NCBI GenBank assembly: GCA_910578765.1
Contig: CAJTRW010000007.1
Location: 47,365 to 70,026, forward strand
Direction of reading: 5' to 3'
Source of the DNA: an uncultured Christensenella sp.
GTDB taxonomy: Bacteria; Bacillota; Clostridia; Christensenellales; Borkfalkiaceae
DNA: 22,662 nt
Shown here: positions 7,478 through 12,210 of the stretch, one piece after another
Layout of the letters: each line of letters starts with the position of its first letter
Position numbering within the stretch: the first letter of the stretch is position 1
Notes under the pieces: model-generated
Seen by the model: only the letters and a program-made list of their open reading frames with translations
Told to the model about the DNA's origin: nothing
Databases searched by the model: none
Made by a program: the position numbers and the translations under genes

Positions 7478-7597
7478 GGTCTCTGAAATACGAGAACACC
7501 ACAGTCCTCAGGACTGAATGCAGGTAAGGCTGAAATGCCTTACACCCGCCGTTGATATTTCCGGCATTGAAGCAGGTGGTTTAATCCTGCTTTTTCT
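7478..7597 (+). ncRNA. candidate small RNA C, multi-hairpin with terminator
   Basis: About 120 bases with five consecutive hairpins and no ORF. In order: GGT-CTC/GAG-ACC around TGAAATAC (7478-7500); CAGTCC/GGACTG with a three-base loop (7502-7516); GTAAGGC/GCCTTAC with the loop TGAAAT (7524-7543); a short GCCG/CGGC hairpin (about 7549-7565); and a terminator GCAGG/CCTGC (7572-7590) followed by TTTTTCTTTTT. Two of the loops share TGAAAT, which suggests a repeated protein-binding or kissing motif. The 3' end overlaps the end of the minus-strand gene at 7581-7849, so it is antisense to that gene's last codons. I cannot match it to a known RNA family by eye. Confidence 0.65.
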
Positions 7598-7849
7598 TTT
7601 TATTGCCGTTTTTCAGTGCGGCAATTTTCTTTTTGTTTTCCGTTGATTGTCTTGTATGATTTAAAACTGTCTTACGCACCTCATTTACCTGCCGGATATT
7701 TAAATCGTATTTCTTAGGGTTCGCTATAAACCGCACGCCGTCAATGCGGATTGCGTTACCGTCGCTGTCCTTTATCTCTACAAAGTTATCGTTCTTCCGA
7801 GCGGCATTTGATTTTGCTTGGAAGAATTTTTGTTTTCTGTCTTTTTCAT
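7581..7849 (-). pseudogene. small basic protein gene with a -1 frameshift next to its start (about 89 aa)
   Basis: The ATG at 7849 overlaps the previous stop as ATGA and follows a ribosome binding site AAGGGG, but its frame stops after 23 codons at 7778. A protein-like frame continues one base out of phase to the stop at 7581-7583, reading N-F-V-E-I-K-D-S-D-G-N-A-I-R-I-D-G-V-R-F-I, then a lysine-rich tail. That frame has no ATG, GTG or TTG start of its own near the 5' end. One extra A in the five-A run directly after the ATG (7842-7846) would join start and body into an 89-residue protein starting M-K-K-D-R-K-Q-K. So this is a one-base deletion, a sequencing error in a homopolymer, or slippage-controlled expression. 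Family unknown. Confidence 0.6.
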
Positions 7850-8097
7850 TTGTTCCCCTTTAAGCTTTTATGTGCTACGGCTTCCGCAGTCTGATACGCA
7901 GTTACCTTCGGCAACGGCGGCAGCGTTAGCAGATAATACTTGTATCTCTGCATGTTCGCAGAGAAAAAATCTACGTGCGCTTCAAGCAGTTTATACGCGT
8001 TAAATTGCATATCACGCTGCAGTACTTGAAAGCCTGCCGGCAAGTCGTTTATTTCACTTAAATTTACTTCGTAATGCAATTGAACTATACTTTTCAT
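7846..8097 (-). CDS. hypothetical protein (83 aa)
   Basis: The start at 8097 is chosen because AAAGGAG lies six bases upstream; a longer frame reaching 8136 has no ribosome binding site and crosses the leader. The protein has an N-terminal beta strand (M-K-S-I-V-Q-L-H-Y-E-V), then a long amphipathic helical region rich in aromatic residues and a C-terminal P-P-L-P-K-V segment. There are no membrane segments or known motifs. It is flanked upstream by small RNA unit B on the other strand and downstream by the frameshifted gene. Confidence 0.55.
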   Translation of the reverse strand: MKSIVQLHYEVNLSEINDLPAGFQVLQRDMQFNAYKLLEAHVDFFSANMQRYKYYLLTLPPLPKVTAYQTAEAVAHKSLKGNK

Positions 8098-8152
8098 TTG
8101 CGCTCCTTTTTTACAATTGATTTTACCGAACATCACTTTTTTGTTTTTTATG

Positions 8153-8180
8153 TTGACTTTTTATATTTACGGTGTATAAT
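8153..8180 (+). promoter_or_regulatory. promoter of small RNA B
   Basis: TTGACT at 8153-8158 and TATAAT at 8175-8180 with a 16-base spacer, identical in boxes, spacing and flanking TATG-TTGACTTTTTAT context to the promoter of small RNA A. Confidence 0.75.
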
Positions 8181-8187
8181 ATAAATA

Positions 8188-8258
8188 GAAAGGTAAATGT
8201 GCATTCGCTGCACGGGTTAAGGACGAATTAAGTTTCGGGCAACCGCCTTTCTTTTTTT
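8188..8258 (+). ncRNA. candidate small RNA B, homologue of small RNA A
   Basis: It starts seven bases after the -10 box with GAAAGG, which pairs with CCTTTC at 8246-8251 and is followed by TTTTTTTATTT. Inside are a perfect GTGCA/TGCAC hairpin (8199-8213) and a GGTT/AACC arm containing a CGAA/TTCG hairpin with a TTAAGT loop. It shares with RNA A the closing stem, the GG-T-x-A-x-TGT start, CGAAT-x-AAGT and a GCAACC before the closing strand. Differences between the copies often keep base pairing, which argues for a selected structure. Its terminator runs into the stop codon of the minus-strand gene at 8257. Confidence 0.65.
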
Positions 8259-8625
8259 ATTTCTTTTCATTCCTTAATTTTTCAATCAGTTCCCAAACCG
8301 TCTTTTTATCTGCCGCACTTAATCCCAAACCGTCTAATTTTCTACCGTAGTCTTTCGCTTTTTTTTGAGTAAGCTTCGGACGAACATAGGCGGGTTTTTT
8401 GTCTTTGGGATCAGGATTTTTTTTAAGAGGTACATTATTCACGCCTTTCGTACGTTTACCGTGTGTCACACCAACGCTCTGAAGCTTGTTGCCCGTACGC
8501 CCACATACATAATGTAGATGACCTTTTTCTTCGCGCGTGTTAAGCTTCCTGAATTCGTCTTTATCTACAACTTTTTCTAACTTTTTTGCCGCTGCCTTTT
8601 GCGGCTTTTTTTCTTTCTTCCTCAT
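8257..8625 (-). CDS. basic hypothetical protein (122 aa)
   Basis: A soluble, strongly basic protein. After a lysine-rich N-terminus (MRKKEKKPQKAAAKKLEK) comes an ordered core with H-L-H-Y-V-C-G-R-T-G-N, S-V-G-V-T-H-G-K-R-T and N-V-P-L-K-K-N-P-D-P-K-D, ending in a helical segment. The G-V-T-H and N-x-P-L-x-x-N-P-D-P patterns look conserved in style, and I have the impression of related proteins in clostridial mobile elements, but I cannot name a family. Possible roles include nucleic-acid binding. The start overlaps the previous stop as ATGA. Confidence 0.6.
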   Translation of the reverse strand: MRKKEKKPQKAAAKKLEKVVDKDEFRKLNTREEKGHLHYVCGRTGNKLQSVGVTHGKRTKGVNNVPLKKNPDPKDKKPAYVRPKLTQKKAKDYGRKLDGLGLSAADKKTVWELIEKLRNEKK

Positions 8626-9014
8626 TTAAGTTCCTTATCCGTTATATTTAAAATATCAAACGTAAATGCGACGTGACCGCATAACCCTGCGCCGTCCAGC
8701 TCGAATACGTCTTTTATTTTTATCAAGCACTTACGTCCGGTGTAAAGCTCTTTACGATAAGCTTCGCATTGATGACACTTACAGTCTTCGGGTATTTTAT
8801 AATTTTCCTGTTCATTGTACGGGTCATACTCTACAGGCGGGCAGCCGGTGCCGAAGTCCGGACAAGCGGGAACGTCTAAATAGCCTTCGAACTCCTCTAA
8901 AATTACGCTGTCGCCGGGATTAAACCCGCGGTCGTTATAGCGTATCTCCATGGGCTTTCTGCCGTCTATAACCGCCTGAAAATATTCAGGCAGTGTTTTT
9001 AAATGGTGAGTCAT
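8622..9014 (-). CDS. DUF3850 / ASCH-like PUA-fold protein (130 aa)
   Basis: The N-terminus has the DUF3850 pattern: H-L-K-T-L-P-E-Y-F-Q-A-V, then G-R-K-P-M-E-I-R-Y-N-D-R-G-F and G-D-S-V-I-L-E-E. DUF3850 is related to the ASCH/PUA-like domains, which bind RNA or modified nucleotides. The middle carries four cysteines, including C-K-C-H-Q-C near residues 79-84, which may bind a metal as an insertion in the fold. The end, G-L-C-G-H-V-A-F-T-F-D-I-L, is the usual last strand. The gene is joined to both neighbours by ATGA overlaps. A putative RNA-binding protein in the same operon as opposite-strand small RNAs is suggestive only. Confidence 0.8.
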   Translation of the reverse strand: MTHHLKTLPEYFQAVIDGRKPMEIRYNDRGFNPGDSVILEEFEGYLDVPACPDFGTGCPPVEYDPYNEQENYKIPEDCKCHQCEAYRKELYTGRKCLIKIKDVFELDGAGLCGHVAFTFDILNITDKELK

Positions 9015-9346
9015 TTGTCTTCTCCCTTCAACCGCGCAATTAATTCAGAAAACGTTTCCGGCAGATCTACCGTTTTTTCAATCGTTTCAGTCGACTCGTT
9101 AAGTATTGCAATCAAGTCATCAAACATTGCCGAATCTATTAATCCACATGTATCTTTTTTTACAGTCTTTTTCAGGCTATCCAAATACAATTGAACTCTT
9201 GCCGCAAGTAAAATCCGTAATTCCCAATCCCCATATGAGCATAGCGTTGTTGATTTAGTTATACCGACAACCGCTACCATATTCGATTTAAACTCTAATA
9301 CTGGTTTACCCGCACGCGTTATTTTTACGTCGTAAGGCTCTTTCAT
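9011..9346 (-). CDS. hypothetical protein (111 aa)
   Basis: Not recognised. The first half is beta-rich (Y-D-V-K-I-T-R-A-G-K-P-V-L-E-F) and includes S-N-M-V-A-V-V-G-I-T-K. The second half is helical and ends in L-I-A-R-L-K-G-E-D-K. There are no membrane segments or cysteine clusters. Its start and stop both overlap neighbours as ATGA, so it is translated with the ParB/KilA-like gene upstream and the DUF3850 gene downstream and probably belongs to the same function. Confidence 0.55.
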   Translation of the reverse strand: MKEPYDVKITRAGKPVLEFKSNMVAVVGITKSTTLCSYGDWELRILLAARVQLYLDSLKKTVKKDTCGLIDSAMFDDLIAILNESTETIEKTVDLPETFSELIARLKGEDK

Positions 9347-10731
9347 TCAGTCACCTCTTGCGGCTGGTTAAGCCAATCTATTAACCGCTTGCGCATGCTT
9401 GAAATTAACGCCGCGCTGTCACCCTTTAACGGATAGACTTTTGCTATCTGCAGTAACAGGTGCGTCACAAATTCCTCATCCGGAAGCTCGGATAAATACT
9501 GCCTGCGCGTACGACGCCGCGGCGTCAATTCGGCAGAGCTCTGCATTGCCGTCTTACCAACCACCGGCGCCGGATCTACCCATTCCAGACCGTCGCCCGT
9601 TTCGTAGCTGTTTTTCAACGCCGGAGTTAAAGACTTTCGTGCGTATTCTTCCTGTTCCTCTGCGCTCAGATACTCGCCGCTTTCTATTAGCCGCTTAATT
9701 CTCCCCGCGACGGTAGACCATGACAATATCAGTTTCCCGCCGGTTAACCGGGTAATCTCAAGCCCTCTGTTCGTTGCCTCGATACCTTTATGAAATTTAT
9801 CGTTAGCAAACGCGCCGTAATACCCGTATTCGTTTTTAACAAAACTTATAAATTCCGAAGTTGTAAAACCGCCGTTCTGCACTTTGTCGCAAAGTCTGAA
9901 CTTCCCGCCCTCGTGTCCGGTACCGTATTTCTTTAAACAGTACACGGTAAGCTCGTCGTCTGTAAGCAGCGGTTTCCCGGCTATGAGTCCGTCTAAATCT
10001 TTAATTAGCGCGTCATATTCTTTGTCCGAAACTACTGAATTTTCCGCATATGCGGAAAATTTGCTGTTGTCCGGCGTTTCTTCTTCAAGGCTAAGTTTAG
10101 TTTGTCCCGGTAATTGTCCGTCGTAATTTTCTTGCTCAGGCTCGGATTTTTCCGCATATGCGGAATTTTCAACACTGTCAAAATTTGCAGTCTTTCGAGC
10201 TTTCCGCATTTCCAAAACACGCTCTACCGCGTCCAAAGGCGTATCAATATCCAGCTCTAAAAGATCATTGATATTTTTAACCTGCGGACCACCTGAATGT
10301 TTAAATACGTACTTGTTCCAGAACGTCACAGCAAAACCTATTGTCGCTACTTTATCAGAAGGCTTAACTATACGCATAAATCCGGGAGAATCCATTTTTA
10401 AACGGCAAAGTTCTCTGAGCTGTGACTGAGAAAATTCTTCGTATTGCGGCGCCATTAATAGCGGCGTTTCGCCGCGCGCAAGCTCGTGTATCGCCATAAG
10501 CTCATATGTAGTGCTTTTTGAAAAATTGAATTTATCAAGCGCAAGATCTGTTATATTTGCGTATCCGAGAGTTTTATAATATCCCAGCTTGGCAGCTTCA
10601 CAAAGTCTGAAACCGATTCTAAAAAAACTATGCTTTATATCGTTTAAATCACCGTAAACGGATTCAACAAAACCATTAGCAAATGCAAGCTGCGTCTTGT
10701 GTTCTTCTTCGTGAAATAGCTTACGGGTCAT
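9343..10731 (-). CDS. large DNA-binding-like protein with ICE-type C-terminal domain (462 aa)
   Basis: Two parts are visible. Residues about 1-180 are helical with a helix-turn-helix-like stretch (Y-A-N-I-T-D-L-A-L-D-K-F-N-F-S-K-S-T-T-Y-E-L) and resemble ParB/KilA-N-adjacent or DUF3102-type phage DNA-binding regions. After a linker rich in Glu, Ser and Asn, residues about 235-375 match in style a domain I recall from large helicase-methylase proteins of clostridial conjugative elements: E-F-I-S-F-V-K-N-E-Y-G-Y-Y-G, then K-L-I-L-S-W-S-T-V-A, I-K-R-L-I-E-S-G-E-Y-L and E-E-Q-E-E-Y-A. Here that domain stands without the helicase. The linker contains the peptide S-A-Y-A-E twice, each encoded by a perfect DNA palindrome. 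I infer a partition, origin-binding or replication accessory role. Confidence 0.55.
   Translation of the reverse strand: MTRKLFHEEEHKTQLAFANGFVESVYGDLNDIKHSFFRIGFRLCEAAKLGYYKTLGYANITDLALDKFNFSKSTTYELMAIHELARGETPLLMAPQYEEFSQSQLRELCRLKMDSPGFMRIVKPSDKVATIGFAVTFWNKYVFKHSGGPQVKNINDLLELDIDTPLDAVERVLEMRKARKTANFDSVENSAYAEKSEPEQENYDGQLPGQTKLSLEEETPDNSKFSAYAENSVVSDKEYDALIKDLDGLIAGKPLLTDDELTVYCLKKYGTGHEGGKFRLCDKVQNGGFTTSEFISFVKNEYGYYGAFANDKFHKGIEATNRGLEITRLTGGKLILSWSTVAGRIKRLIESGEYLSAEEQEEYARKSLTPALKNSYETGDGLEWVDPAPVVGKTAMQSSAELTPRRRTRRQYLSELPDEEFVTHLLLQIAKVYPLKGDSAALISSMRKRLIDWLNQPQEVTE
10038..10061. repeat. 24-bp perfect palindrome, copy 1
   Basis: The arms AATTTTCCGCAT and ATGCGGAAAATT make an uninterrupted palindrome centred at 10049/10050 inside the 462-residue gene, where it encodes F-S-A-Y-A-E-N. 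It could be a binding site for a dimeric protein or a dispersed repeat. Confidence 0.8.
10150..10165. repeat. 16-bp perfect palindrome, copy 2
   Basis: TTCCGCATATGCGGAA shares its 16-base core with the palindrome at 10038-10061. The centres are 108 bases apart, so both copies are read in the same codon phase and encode S-A-Y-A-E. Confidence 0.8.
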
Positions 10732-10934
10732 TTTTCCACCACCCGCAAAACCGATTTAACGAAGGCTTCCACTTCTTCCTGATCTACACAATCATACTCG
10801 TAAAGTTGCTTGGCTATAGCATACGCGCGGGCCAACTTTTCATAAGAGTACACTTCGAACTTCGTTCCGTTACCTTCGTCCATGGATAAGTAAAGATTTT
10901 CAACGAGATCCTGCAAAACTTTCTTTTCTTCCAT
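10728..10934 (-). CDS. small helical hypothetical protein (68 aa)
   Basis: The ATG at 10934 is preferred because GAGG sits six bases upstream; an in-frame GTG at 10946 lies inside the preceding gene's stop and has no ribosome binding site. The protein is acidic and all helical (V-L-Q-D-L-V-E-N-L-Y, then Y-E-K-L-A-R-A-Y-A-I-A-K-Q-L-Y-E), with no known motif. It may be a small adaptor or inhibitor. Its stop overlaps the start of the 462-residue gene. Confidence 0.6.
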   Translation of the reverse strand: MEEKKVLQDLVENLYLSMDEGNGTKFEVYSYEKLARAYAIAKQLYEYDCVDQEEVEAFVKSVLRVVEK

Positions 10935-10942
10935 TTTACACC

Positions 10943-11179
10943 TCACACACGCACACGGGCGGGCAAGCCTTCAAGCTTCAACCCGCGCAGTCCTACGGCG
11001 TAATATTCGCAGCTTAGCATGTCAGCTTCGATACGCGTAGTAAGCCATTTACCGCACAGAAAAAGCTCCACGCCGTAACCGCAATGGAACTCGTATTCGC
11101 CATTGCACCCGTCGTCTATCGCAAGTCTGTCGTTTTCGTTTAAGTACAATTTGCCTTTAATAATTCTTTTGTTGTTCAT
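10943..11179 (-). CDS. DUF5348-like small protein (78 aa)
   Basis: The pattern G-K-L-Y-L-N-E-N-D-R-L-A-I-D-D near the N-terminus, C-G-K-W-L-T-T-R-I-E in the middle and Y-Y-A-V-G-L-R-G-L-K-L-E-G-L at the end fits DUF5348, a small beta-rich family widespread in clostridial integrative elements. Its function is unknown. AGAGG lies 10-12 bases before the ATG at 11179. It follows a structured, gene-free 147-base stretch and begins the tightly packed part of the operon. Confidence 0.75.
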   Translation of the reverse strand: MNNKRIIKGKLYLNENDRLAIDDGCNGEYEFHCGYGVELFLCGKWLTTRIEADMLSCEYYAVGLRGLKLEGLPARVRV

Positions 11180-11326
11180 TTTTTCGACCTCTTTAATTTT
11201 TATTTTTTTCTCCGCGAAGAGTCACAACCTGACCCGCAACCCCGACGTAAGAGCCACCAAACGCCGGAGCCGTGGTCGAAAGCCGCTTTGAAGGTTCCCC
11301 TACGCCGGCGGCATGTTAAGCACTGC
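11180..11326 (-). other. GC-rich structured intergenic stretch, possible leader RNA
   Basis: No start codon opens a usable ORF here, yet the sequence is much richer in GC than the AT-rich regulatory DNA just to its right. CGCCGG and CCGGCG near 11261 and 11305 can pair across about 40 bases, and CTCTTCGCGGAG at about 11210-11221 forms a small hairpin. On the minus strand it lies between the zinc-ribbon gene and the DUF5348 gene, so it could be a processed spacer, an attenuator or a small RNA. I have seen similar sequence in clostridial mobile elements but cannot name it. Confidence 0.4.
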
Positions 11327-11512
11327 TTATTTAAACTTGATTTTAAAATTTGCCTTTATACGTTCCTTTGCCATACACTTTGGGCATAAACAAGTGTTAT
11401 TGTCCGGAGCTATTCCCCAACCCGTACGCCTTGCTTCTTTCATATTTGTAAATTCTCCTCTTTCTTCACAACCGTTACCATTACAATTGAAAATAAACGT
11501 GTAATAAATCAT
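11327..11512 (-). CDS. small zinc-ribbon protein, first gene of replication operon (61 aa)
   Basis: Cysteines at F-N-C-N-G-N-G-C near residues 9-14 and C-L-C-P-K-C near 41-46 could hold one zinc ion, with T-G-W-G-I-A-P between them. The plan matches the 79-residue protein at 4511-4750. It is the first gene after the strong leftward promoter at 11547-11575, with TTGAGGTTG as ribosome binding site before the ATG at 11512, so it would be the earliest protein made from this operon. Role unknown. Confidence 0.6.
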   Translation of the reverse strand: MIYYTFIFNCNGNGCEERGEFTNMKEARRTGWGIAPDNNTCLCPKCMAKERIKANFKIKFK

Positions 11513-11530
11513 ATCAACCTCAACAAAAAA

Positions 11531-11599
11531 TTATTCGTTTTGAATAATTATATTATTCGTTTTGGTTAAAGTCAAGAAAAATTTATTCATTTTGGTTAA
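11531..11599. promoter_or_regulatory. three operator repeats of the early switch
   Basis: Three 17-base repeats: TTATTCGTTTTGAATAA (11531-11547, perfect dyad TTATTC/GAATAA), TTATTCGTTTTGGTTAA (11553-11569) and TTATTCATTTTGGTTAA (11583-11599). The middle copy exactly fills the spacer of the leftward promoter. The first covers its likely start site. The third overlaps the likely promoter of the XRE gene at 11609. This is the layout of a repressor that blocks the operon and controls itself. Confidence 0.75.
11547..11575 (-). promoter_or_regulatory. leftward promoter of the replication operon
   Basis: On the minus strand TTGACT (11570-11575) and TATAAT (11547-11552) are exactly 17 bases apart, and the spacer is operator copy 2. 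Transcription should start near 11540 and read through 11512 towards 1662. Confidence 0.8.
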
Positions 11600-11608
11600 A
11601 ATAGTTAT

Positions 11609-11815
11609 ATGGATTGGTACGAAAAATTAAAAGAATTACGAAAATATAAAGGTTTAACGTTAAAAGAAGTTGCTTCAGGATTATCTATTCCGTTACAAAC
11701 TTATGCAAATTATGAACACGGAACCCGTGAGCCGTCTATTGCTATGATTTACTCCATTTGTAAATTTTTTGACATATCTTCTGATTATCTCATAGGGCTT
11801 TCCGACAGCTACTAA
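11609..11815 (+). CDS. XRE-family repressor of the replication operon (68 aa)
   Basis: A single helix-turn-helix domain of the Cro/CI type fills the protein: L-K-E-L-R-K-Y-K-G-L-T-L-K-E-V-A, then L-S-I-P-L-Q-T-Y-A-N-Y-E-H-G-T-R-E-P-S and S-S-D-Y-L-I-G. It has no oligomerisation or peptidase domain. It is transcribed away from the leftward promoter it probably represses through the repeats at 11531-11599. The ATG at 11609 has no Shine-Dalgarno; TAAAAT at 11597-11602 would start the mRNA at or next to the ATG, so the message may be leaderless. The gene is visibly AT-rich. Its last 26 bases overlap the end of the convergent XRE gene at 11790-12002. Confidence 0.85.
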   Translation: MDWYEKLKELRKYKGLTLKEVASGLSIPLQTYANYEHGTREPSIAMIYSICKFFDISSDYLIGLSDSY

Positions 11816-12002
11816 GCTGCGCATATATAATTTCCTTCTCACTGACGTTGTAGAATTTAGCTAAAATAAGTATTTGTTCAAGGCTTATTCTCCGAAACCC
11901 TTGCTCATAATTTGAATATGACGAATAACTTACCCCCAAAGCCGCCGCAATCTCTGCGCGGCTTTTTTTATTTTCTTCGCGTAATGATTTTAATGTTTCC
12001 AT
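11790..12002 (-). CDS. small XRE-family regulator at end of structural operon (70 aa)
   Basis: One helix-turn-helix domain: L-K-S-L-R-E-E-N-K-K-S-R-A-E-I-A, A-A-L-G-V-S-Y-S-S-Y-S-N-Y-E-Q-G, followed by A-K-F-Y-N-V-S. It has the same fold as the protein at 11609-11815 but is only distantly similar. The ATG follows the preceding stop after one base, and only a weak GAGAC is upstream, so it is probably translated by reinitiation. It is made from the other promoter, which makes a Cro-like role linking the structural operon to the replication switch attractive. The two genes overlap tail to tail by 26 bases, so their mRNAs are complementary at the 3' ends. Confidence 0.8.
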   Translation of the reverse strand: METLKSLREENKKSRAEIAAALGVSYSSYSNYEQGFRRISLEQILILAKFYNVSEKEIIYAQLSSCRKAL

Positions 12003-12003
12003 A

Positions 12004-12210
12004 TTAATCGTCTCTATTCCGTCTGAACGCCTTAATTACTATAAGGACGACAAATAACACCATAAGAATACCGAAGGCGACACTGAGCCACGTTAAAAGC
12101 GTTAATAACGACCCGAATACCGGAACCTTGTAGACGTAATATCCAAACAATATCCTTGCAAGTAGGCTAACCGTAAAAGCCAATGAGAAAAATATAGTAA
12201 GACCTTTCAT
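12004..12210 (-). CDS. small membrane protein, coat-protein-like layout (68 aa)
   Basis: Two hydrophobic segments, residues about 3-24 and 35-60, are separated by a short P-V-F-G turn and followed by the basic-acidic tail K-A-F-R-R-N-R-D-D. The first could be a signal sequence, leaving a short mature peptide with one helix and a positive C-terminus. That is the plan of filamentous-phage major coat proteins, whose basic end contacts the DNA. Against this, there is no acidic surface segment and no clear cleavage site. It could equally be a two-helix holin-like or assembly protein. The ATG overlaps the preceding stop (ATGA). Confidence 0.5.
   Translation of the reverse strand: MKGLTIFFSLAFTVSLLARILFGYYVYKVPVFGSLLTLLTWLSVAFGILMVLFVVLIVIKAFRRNRDD

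Noticed and set aside
7501..7590. tRNA gene in the hairpin-rich stretch
   Set aside because: Several stems resemble arms, but there is no acceptor stem, TTC-type T-loop or CCA end.
7326..7597. Type III toxin-antitoxin RNA repeats
   Set aside because: The units are not short tandem repeats and no toxin gene follows on the same strand.
7361..8258. The small RNA units read as minus-strand leader riboswitches
   Set aside because: The stems would also form on the minus strand, but only the plus strand has the promoter boxes before and the T-tracts after each unit. I keep this as the weaker reading.
10038..10165. CRISPR array from the repeated palindrome
   Set aside because: There are only two copies, both inside a coding frame, with no spacer series and no cas genes.
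8257..11512. Conjugation module (relaxase, coupling protein, VirB4)
   Set aside because: DUF5348, DUF3850 and the ICE-like domain hint at it, but I find no relaxase or type IV secretion gene in the window.
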